Of a stretch of DNA of 64,000 nt, positions 55,384 through 61,989 are shown one piece after another. The notes under the pieces are model-generated. The model was not told the origin of the DNA. It saw only the letters and a list, made by a program, of their open reading frames with translations, and did not search any database. This DNA is from Lishizhenia tianjinensis. Its GTDB lineage: Bacteria > Bacteroidota > Bacteroidia > Flavobacteriales_D > Crocinitomicaceae. The number at the start of each line of letters is the position of its first letter. The stretch's first letter is position 1. The stretch spans positions 266,537 through 330,536 of the forward strand of contig NZ_FPAS01000002.1 in the NCBI RefSeq assembly GCF_900116425.1, given 5' to 3'. A program made the translations under genes and the position numbers.

Positions 55384-56355
55384 TTAGTCAAACGATTGGT
55401 AATAGTTCTGACTCAGTTCTATCAATTTTTCGTATTCTTCTGGTGTTAAATCTGAATGGTAGAAGTTCACCGGGTTTACTTTATGTCCATCCTTTTCTAC
55501 TTCATAGTGTAGGTGTGGTCCTGTACTCTTTCCGGTAGATCCAACCAAACCAATTAAATCTCCACGTTTTACTTTATCACCGCGCTTTACTTCAAATTTA
55601 CTCAAGTGAGCATAACGTGTTCTATATCCAAATCCATGGTCAATAACGATTTCTTTCCCGTATCCCCAAGAATTGGTAACTACTTCAACAACCACTCCAT
55701 CACCTGTAGAATAAACTTCAGCACCGATGTCGGCTGTAAAGTCCATTCCCCAGTGCATTTTACGTGTTTTGTAAACGGGGTCTATTCTCCAACCAAAACC
55801 GGAAGCCGTTCTTTTCAAGTCATCGTTACTTACAGGTTGAATGGCAGGTAAAGAAGAAAGTCTGTTTTCTCTCTCCTTGGCTAATTGCAACAATTCCTTA
55901 AAAGAAAGACTTTGTGCATACAATTTACTTTTAACGCTGTCTATCGTTTTAGCTGTTTCTATCAACAACTTAGCGCTCGACATGTTTTCATATTCCTTGT
56001 ATTTATTGGAACCACCTATCCCCATTCTTCTCAAATCTTCTGGGAATTCTTCGGCATACAAAGCAACTCTGTAGAGCTTCTTTTCTTTTTCTTCTATGTC
56101 TTGTAACACACGAGCATTGGCCTTCGCATTAGCATGAAGCTTACTCAAGGCATACTCCATTTTTTCAAGCTCAGCACGCAGTTCTTTTTCTTTGGGTGTT
56201 TCAACACTCGTCTCAAAAACAAATGCTAGTCCCAATCCTATAATTACACTCGGTGCAACTATGATTAACCCTTTGAGAAGTTTTTGACCAAAACTAATCT
56301 GTACTTCCTCGTAAGCGAGGGTTTTAGGATTGTATTTATACTTTGTTTTTCCCAT
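55384..56355 (-). CDS. M23 family metallopeptidase, membrane-anchored
   Basis: 323 residues. A cytoplasmic start is followed by one helix (about 26-48), a coiled-coil-like segment (about 55-95), a linker, and an M23/LytM domain (about 185-295). Zinc ligands are in HWGMDFTA (His and Asp) and HLHYEV, with the third site in TRYAHLS. M23 enzymes cut peptidoglycan cross-bridges in the periplasm. All metal ligands are present, so it should be active rather than an EnvC-like activator. Divergent from alaS, the two promoter boxes being 11 bases apart. Confidence 0.9.
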   Translation of the reverse strand: MGKTKYKYNPKTLAYEEVQISFGQKLLKGLIIVAPSVIIGLGLAFVFETSVETPKEKELRAELEKMEYALSKLHANAKANARVLQDIEEKEKKLYRVALYAEEFPEDLRRMGIGGSNKYKEYENMSSAKLLIETAKTIDSVKSKLYAQSLSFKELLQLAKERENRLSSLPAIQPVSNDDLKRTASGFGWRIDPVYKTRKMHWGMDFTADIGAEVYSTGDGVVVEVVTNSWGYGKEIVIDHGFGYRTRYAHLSKFEVKRGDKVKRGDLIGLVGSTGKSTGPHLHYEVEKDGHKVNPVNFYHSDLTPEEYEKLIELSQNYYQSFD

Positions 56356-56377
56356 TAAATTTCTTTAAAAAACGATA

Positions 56378-56385
56378 CAAAATTA
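56378..56385 (-). promoter_or_regulatory. -7 promoter box of the M23 peptidase
   Basis: TAATTTTG on the minus strand, 22 bases before the ATG at 56355. Confidence 0.45.
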
Positions 56386-56396
56386 TACAAATAATC

Positions 56397-56404
56397 TAAC
56401 TTTG
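56397..56404 (+). promoter_or_regulatory. alaS: -7 promoter box of alaS
   Basis: TAACTTTG, perfect TAnnTTTG. Back-to-back with the M23 promoter box. Confidence 0.5.
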
Positions 56405-56461
56405 CCCATGTGTTAACATACCTTAACACGGGTTTATTTATTGAAAATAAGTTATTTAGCA

Positions 56462-59077
56462 ATGACAATACAAGAGATTAGAAGTCAATTTTTAGCATTT
56501 TTTGAGTCTAAAAACCACAAAATTGTGGAATCGGCACCCATGGTAATTAAAAATGATCCAACATTGATGTTTACCAATGCCGGTATGAACCAATTTAAAG
56601 ATTATTTCTTAGGTCATAGCGTACCCGCCGATAGAAGAGTATGTGATACACAAAAATGTTTACGCGTTTCAGGTAAGCACAACGACTTGGAAGAAGTTGG
56701 AGTTGATACTTACCACCACACCATGTTCGAAATGTTAGGAAACTGGTCTTTCGGAGATTACTTCAAAAAAGAAGCGATTGATTGGGCGTGGGAATTATTG
56801 ACAGAAGTTTACAAAATTGATAAATCTCGTTTGTACGTTACTGTTTTTGAAGGTGACGAAGAAGATGGTTTAGAAGTGGATAACGAAGCTTTTGAATTAT
56901 GGAAACAACACGTTGCTGAAGACAGAATTATTTTATCCAACAAGAAAGATAACTTCTGGGAGATGGGAGATGTTGGTCCGTGTGGTCCAGCTTCTGAAAT
57001 TCACGTTGACATACGTTCAGAAGAAGAAAGAGCAAAGGTGGATGGTAAATCTTTGGTGAATATGGATCACCCGCATGTTATTGAGGTGTGGAACTTAGTA
57101 TTCATTCAATACCAAAGAAAAGCAAACGGAAGCTTGGAGAAATTGCCAGAAACTCACATCGATACAGGAATGGGGTTAGAGCGTTTGGCCATGGTTCTTC
57201 AAGGTAAACAATCGAACTACGATACAGATTTATTCCAAAGTCTTATTCAACATATAGCTAAAGTGGCGAAGGTGGATTATGGGGTAAAAGAAGAAACAGA
57301 TATCGCATTGCGTGTAATTGCAGACCACGTTCGTGCAATTGCTTTCTCTATTTGTGACGGACAGTTACCTTCTAACACAGGTGCAGGGTACGTTATCCGT
57401 CGTATCTTAAGAAGAGCGGTGAGATACGGTTACTCTGTATTGAACTTGAATGAGTCTTTCATGGCAGATTTGAGTCAAGTATTGGTACAAGAAATGGGTG
57501 AGGCTTTCCCACAGTTAGAAGGTCAAAAAGTACTGGTTGAAAAAGTTATTAGAGAAGAAGAAAACAGTTTCTTTAGAACTTTGGAACAAGGTATCAAGCG
57601 TATGGATGCGATCATGGATGCTACAAGAGCTGAAGGTTCTGAGGTAGTAAATGGTGAAGCAGCCTTTGAATTGTACGATACGTTCGGATTCCCTGTTGAC
57701 CTTACTTTGTTGATTGCGAAAGAAAACAAGTTAACGGTAGACGAAAAAGGATTCGAAGCTTGTTTGAACGAACAAAAAGAAAGATCTAGAGCAGCAACAT
57801 CTGTTGAAACGGAAGACTGGATTACAGTTGGAGGTGGTGATGATGTTGAATTCATCGGTTACGATAATTTAATTGCAGACGTTAAAATCACAAAATACCG
57901 TAAGGTAACGCAAAAGAAAAAGACCTTCTACCAATTGGTGTTCAACAAAACTCCTTTCTATGCAGAAGGTGGTGGACAAGTTGGTGATAAAGGATACATA
58001 GAAAATGGCGACGGTAAAGTGGCAATTTTCGATACGAAAAAAGAAAACAATCTTATCGTTCATTTGAGTACAGAATTACCGAAAGATGTGGAAGCAACTT
58101 TCAAGGCTGTAGTCAACGAAAACAAAAGAAACTTATCTGCAAGTAATCACTCAGCGACTCACTTATTGCACCACGCATTAAGAGAAGTTTTGGGAGATCA
58201 CGTTGAGCAAAAAGGATCTTTGGTAAATGATAAGTACCTGCGTTTTGACTTCTCTCACTTCTCGAAAGTAACAGACGAGGAAATGGAGAAAATTGAAGCT
58301 TTGGTGACGCAACAAATTAGAGCAAACATTGCTTTAGATGAAAAGCGTGCCGTAGCTATGGAAGTCGCTCAAGACATGGGAGCAATGGCCTTGTTTGGTG
58401 AGAAGTACGGAGATAAAGTTAGGGTTATCAAGTTTGGTGACTCAGTAGAACTTTGTGGTGGTACGCATGTTGGAAACACAGGTGAAATTGGCTTGTTTAA
58501 AGTGACTTCTGAAGGTGCTGTTGCTGCGGGTGTGAGAAGAATTGAAGCCATTACAAATGCAGAAGCAGAAAACTTCTACAAAGAAAAAGCAAATACAGTT
58601 GCTGAGGTTGCTGGACTATTGAAAAACCCAAAGAACTTGGCGAAATCAGTAGAAGACTTGATCGAAAAGAACAAGCAGTTAACCAAACAAATTGAAGCCT
58701 TCCAAAAAGAAAAAGCTGCCTTGATGAAAACAGAAATCAAATCGAAAGTAGAGGCGATGGATGGATTCAACTTCATTGGTACAAAAGCAGGTTTAGATGG
58801 AGGTTCTATCAAAGATATCTTGTTCCAATTAAAGAGTGAGGTAGAAAACTTATTCGCTGTAATTGGTGGAGAAGAAGATGGAAAATGTACTTTGTCTATC
58901 ATCATCAACGATGATTTGGCGAAGGCAAAAGATCTAAATGCAGGTCAGTTAGTAAGAGAAGCTTCTAAATTCATCCAAGGGGGTGGAGGTGGACAAGCTG
59001 CCTTTGCTACAGCAGGTGGTAAAAACCCAGCTGGTTTAGATGACGCCATTGCATTGATCAAAGAAAAATTAGCATAA
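56462..59077 (+). CDS. alaS: Alanine--tRNA ligase
   Basis: 871 residues from the ATG at 56462. The class II catalytic core has FTNAGMNQFKDYFLG (about 36-50) and GYVIRRILRRAVRYGY (about 304). The editing domain holds the zinc set HSATHLLHHALR (His near 562 and 566) and CGGTHVG (about 667). The C-terminal C-Ala part follows, ending in the glycine-rich IQGGGGGQAAFATAGG. It charges tRNA-Ala and clears misacylated serine and glycine. An upstream TTG at 56441 is less likely. The glycosyltransferase starts 4 bases after its stop. Confidence 0.97.
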   Translation: MTIQEIRSQFLAFFESKNHKIVESAPMVIKNDPTLMFTNAGMNQFKDYFLGHSVPADRRVCDTQKCLRVSGKHNDLEEVGVDTYHHTMFEMLGNWSFGDYFKKEAIDWAWELLTEVYKIDKSRLYVTVFEGDEEDGLEVDNEAFELWKQHVAEDRIILSNKKDNFWEMGDVGPCGPASEIHVDIRSEEERAKVDGKSLVNMDHPHVIEVWNLVFIQYQRKANGSLEKLPETHIDTGMGLERLAMVLQGKQSNYDTDLFQSLIQHIAKVAKVDYGVKEETDIALRVIADHVRAIAFSICDGQLPSNTGAGYVIRRILRRAVRYGYSVLNLNESFMADLSQVLVQEMGEAFPQLEGQKVLVEKVIREEENSFFRTLEQGIKRMDAIMDATRAEGSEVVNGEAAFELYDTFGFPVDLTLLIAKENKLTVDEKGFEACLNEQKERSRAATSVETEDWITVGGGDDVEFIGYDNLIADVKITKYRKVTQKKKTFYQLVFNKTPFYAEGGGQVGDKGYIENGDGKVAIFDTKKENNLIVHLSTELPKDVEATFKAVVNENKRNLSASNHSATHLLHHALREVLGDHVEQKGSLVNDKYLRFDFSHFSKVTDEEMEKIEALVTQQIRANIALDEKRAVAMEVAQDMGAMALFGEKYGDKVRVIKFGDSVELCGGTHVGNTGEIGLFKVTSEGAVAAGVRRIEAITNAEAENFYKEKANTVAEVAGLLKNPKNLAKSVEDLIEKNKQLTKQIEAFQKEKAALMKTEIKSKVEAMDGFNFIGTKAGLDGGSIKDILFQLKSEVENLFAVIGGEEDGKCTLSIIINDDLAKAKDLNAGQLVREASKFIQGGGGGQAAFATAGGKNPAGLDDAIALIKEKLA

Positions 59078-59081
59078 GATT

Positions 59082-60386
59082 ATGAAGAGAAGACCACGCG
59101 TACTAATATTGACATATTATTGGCCACCCAGCGGAGGAGCCGGGGTACAGCGATGGTTGAAATTCGTAAAACATTTACCAGATTTAGGGTACGATCCTGT
59201 TGTCTACACTGTAGAGGATGGGGAGTACCCTTCTGAAGACTACGGACTTTTTAAAGATGTTCCGGAAGGACTAGAAATCATCAAAACTCCAATTTGGGAG
59301 CCTTATGATTTGTACAAAAAGTTCATAGGTCAAAAAAAGGAAGAAAAGGTAAATGCCGGATTCATATCCGAGAACAAAAAATCAAGTAAACTTCAAGATA
59401 TTGCCGTTTGGTTAAGAGGGAATTTGTTCATTCCAGATGCCCGAAAATTCTGGATCAAACCTTCGATTAAATACTTGATGAATTACCTTAGAAGCAGACC
59501 TGTTGATTTGGTAATTTCTAGTGGTCCGCCCCACAGTATGCACTTAATTGCGCAAGAATTAAAGCACAAACTCGAAATTCCGTGGATAGCAGATTTTAGA
59601 GATCCATGGACCAATATAGATTTCTACAAAGACCTAAAGTTGAGCAATTGGGCGGATAAAAAGCACAAACGTTTGGAAAAAGGTGTTTTGACGAAATCTG
59701 ACAAGGTTATTACTGTAGGACCAACCTTAGCCCGAGAGTTAGAAGAACTTGGAGCCAAAGATGTTAAGGTCATTACCAATGGATACGATCAGGATGATTT
59801 TGTAACAGATCCTGTGAAGGTGGATGAGAAAATCAGTATCGTGCACATAGGGTCTATGAACAAGGATAGAAACCCTGAGAACTTGTGGAAGTACCTTGGT
59901 AAACGTGTGAAAGCTGATGCAGATTTTGCAAATAAACTTGAAGTCCGTCTGATTGGTAAAGTGGATATCGCCGTTTTAGAGTCTTTAGAAAAAGAAGGGT
60001 TAAATGCCTACCTCAACAAAATAGAGTATTTGGCCCACAGTGAAGTGGTTGCTGAACAAAAAAGAAGTAAAGTCCTTCTTTTGGTGGTAAACAATACACC
60101 GAATGCTTTGGGTATTTTAACAGGTAAAATGTTTGAGTACATGGCCGCAGAACGACCCATTTTAATGATAGGTCCAAAAGCTGGAGACGCCGCAAAAATT
60201 ATTGACCAAAACTACGGAGAGGTATTTGACTTCGAAGACCAAAACTTCGATGCTTTCTTCAATCAAGATTTCAGTGCACTTAAGTACACCTCAGATCCTA
60301 AAGACTACGAACGCAAGGCCCTTACCCAAAAGTTAGTTACGGTGATGGATGAACTCATCGCAGCCCACAAAGAAAGTCTGGGATAG
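59082..60386 (+). CDS. Glycosyltransferase, GT4-like
   Basis: 434 residues of GT-B form. The N-terminal half starts RVLILTYYWPPSGGAGVQR, the usual nucleotide-free acceptor side of GT4-type enzymes. The middle has VISSGPPHSMHLIA and WIADFRDPWTN (about 150-180). The C-terminal half carries VHIGSMNKDRNPENLW (about 262) and KMFEYMAAERPILMIG (about 348), which binds the sugar nucleotide. Probably adds a sugar to a surface polysaccharide in the cytoplasm. Cotranscribed with alaS by spacing. Its TAG stop codon lies inside a copy of the 21-bp repeat, so the last residues (SLG) may have been changed by that insertion. Confidence 0.87.
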   Translation: MKRRPRVLILTYYWPPSGGAGVQRWLKFVKHLPDLGYDPVVYTVEDGEYPSEDYGLFKDVPEGLEIIKTPIWEPYDLYKKFIGQKKEEKVNAGFISENKKSSKLQDIAVWLRGNLFIPDARKFWIKPSIKYLMNYLRSRPVDLVISSGPPHSMHLIAQELKHKLEIPWIADFRDPWTNIDFYKDLKLSNWADKKHKRLEKGVLTKSDKVITVGPTLARELEELGAKDVKVITNGYDQDDFVTDPVKVDEKISIVHIGSMNKDRNPENLWKYLGKRVKADADFANKLEVRLIGKVDIAVLESLEKEGLNAYLNKIEYLAHSEVVAEQKRSKVLLLVVNNTPNALGILTGKMFEYMAAERPILMIGPKAGDAAKIIDQNYGEVFDFEDQNFDAFFNQDFSALKYTSDPKDYERKALTQKLVTVMDELIAAHKESLG

Positions 60387-60401
60387 CATTGCGGGTAGTC
60401 A
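60381..60401 (+). repeat. 21-bp repeat copy 10
   Basis: One mismatch (GGATAGCATT). Supplies the TAG stop of the glycosyltransferase gene. Confidence 0.88.
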
Positions 60402-60411
60402 AGGAATCTGA

Positions 60412-60463
60412 ATATTTAAAGATTTAAGCACCGACTAGCGTCGGTTATTTAAAATTTAAAGAA
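60412..60463. repeat. AT-armed palindromic repeat, copy 2
   Basis: ATTTAAAGATTTAAGCAC, then the stem CCGAC-TAGC-GTCGG, then TTATTTAAAATTTAAA. Aligns with the reverse complement of 9021-9070 with a different but paired stem. Lies between repeat copies 10 and 11. Confidence 0.6.
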
Positions 60464-60541
60464 TTACTTATTCAGAACTAATACTGTTACTGCTGTAATC
60501 TCGAATCTCAAATCTCCAATTTCGAATTTCGAATTTATTTG

Positions 60542-60562
60542 GGATAGCATTGCGGGTAGTCA
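60542..60562 (+). repeat. 21-bp repeat copy 11
   Basis: Same variant (GGATAGCATT) and same orientation as copy 10, 161 bases further on, so this pair is a direct rather than inverted repeat. Confidence 0.88.
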
Positions 60563-60663
60563 GTAGAAGTGAAAAAAATATAGCTTAAGTTTGATTTATA
60601 AATTTTTGTTAAAATGGATTTAATTCATTGACTTAATATTATTTTCGCCCCAAAATCAATATT

Positions 60664-61887
60664 ATGAAAACCACATTAATCCTATTCAGTATTCTTACTG
60701 TATTCCTTTTAAATGCTCAAACACCTAAAACACTCGAAATCGGTGATATTGCACCAGAATTGAATATTTCAAAAATCTATAATTCGGAGAATGGAGAAAT
60801 TCCGACACTGGAATCTTTGAAGGGCAAATATGTTGTGCTTGACTTTTGGGCTACCTGGTGTTCACCGTGCGTTGCATCTTTTCCAAAAATGAACAAGCTC
60901 TACAACCAATATAAAAATCAGGAGGTGGTTTTTATTGCACTTACCAAGGAGAAGGAAGTCAAAGTAAGTAATTTTTTATCAGCGAAACCTCAAGATTTTA
61001 TGGTTGGTATAAGTAATAGTAGTACAATTAATGAAGCGTATGGTGTTGCTGCGATACCGACTGTTATTGTGATTGATCCTTTTGGAAAAATTGTGTTTTC
61101 TAATTACGGTAATTTTTTTAATGAGACCGCTATGGATCAAATAATGAAGGGGGAATACAAAAAACAAGTGCCTTCGTCAATACCACAAACTTCAAGCTTC
61201 CAGTTTGGATACGCTAATCCTGGAATTGATCCTGTTTTCATATCTGTTTCAAAACTTGAAAATTCAGGATCTTCATCAAGTCCTAATACATTTAGACAAG
61301 AAGTGTTTAGAGAATCCATTTTTCCAGACTCAATGTCTTACTACAGCTTTTCACATAATTTTCTTACGAAAGATCAACAAGGAACTTTTATTGGACATGA
61401 TTTAACAGAGATTTTTTCAGTTACAATGAATTTGGGAAGTGAGGTATACGTAGCTAATAAAACCCAGTATAAGGGTAGTTATGATTATATCTTAAAAAGA
61501 AAAAGTAGAAAGAATATGTTTAATCACATCAATAAAAGTATTAGTGCGGATTTAAACATTAAAATAGAATCTTCAAAAATGGATACTCTTGTCAATTTTA
61601 TGAATTTGGACTCCTTGACAGTGTACAAAAAAAGTGATATTGCAGAAGGGACGGAAAAAATGTATTTAACAGTAGATTTTTTAGTTTGGATTTTGGAGAG
61701 CAAGACAGGTGAATACTATCAAACGAAAGGAAATTTCAAGAATACTTATGTATCTATCAATAAGATGTCTTCAATGGAGTTTTATGGTTTAAGTGCTGAA
61801 GAAATTCTTGATTTACTTAAATCTGTAAATGTCCAGTTTGTAAAAGAACAAGGCACCATCAAGCAATATTACATCGTAGAGAAGTAA
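60664..61887 (+). CDS. TlpA-like thioredoxin-fold protein, paralogue 2
   Basis: 407 residues. A signal peptide (about 1-19) is followed by a thioredoxin domain with DFWATWCSPC (Cys about 67 and 70) and AIPTVIVIDPFGKI. The block TLESLKGKYVVLDFWATWCS is identical to that of the protein at 34952-36157. The C-terminal half (about 230-407) keeps the same order (IFSVTMNLGSEVYV, NHINKSISADLNIKIESS, WILESKTGEYY, GLSAEEILDLLKSVNVQFV) but is much more diverged. Likely periplasmic thiol chemistry. The catalytic pair is intact. Confidence 0.8.
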   Translation: MKTTLILFSILTVFLLNAQTPKTLEIGDIAPELNISKIYNSENGEIPTLESLKGKYVVLDFWATWCSPCVASFPKMNKLYNQYKNQEVVFIALTKEKEVKVSNFLSAKPQDFMVGISNSSTINEAYGVAAIPTVIVIDPFGKIVFSNYGNFFNETAMDQIMKGEYKKQVPSSIPQTSSFQFGYANPGIDPVFISVSKLENSGSSSSPNTFRQEVFRESIFPDSMSYYSFSHNFLTKDQQGTFIGHDLTEIFSVTMNLGSEVYVANKTQYKGSYDYILKRKSRKNMFNHINKSISADLNIKIESSKMDTLVNFMNLDSLTVYKKSDIAEGTEKMYLTVDFLVWILESKTGEYYQTKGNFKNTYVSINKMSSMEFYGLSAEEILDLLKSVNVQFVKEQGTIKQYYIVEK

Positions 61888-61908
61888 GCTCAAGTAAATA
61901 TTCATTTC

Positions 61909-61942
61909 TAAAAGCCAAATCCATGATGGGTTTGGCTTTTTT
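61909..61942 (+). terminator. Terminator of thioredoxin-like paralogue 2
   Basis: AAAAGCCAAA/TTTGGCTTTT stem with a T-run. Confidence 0.88.
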
Positions 61943-61989
61943 GGTTGAATAGCCCATTCTTATAAAGGATAAACCTTATTTTCGTCTTA

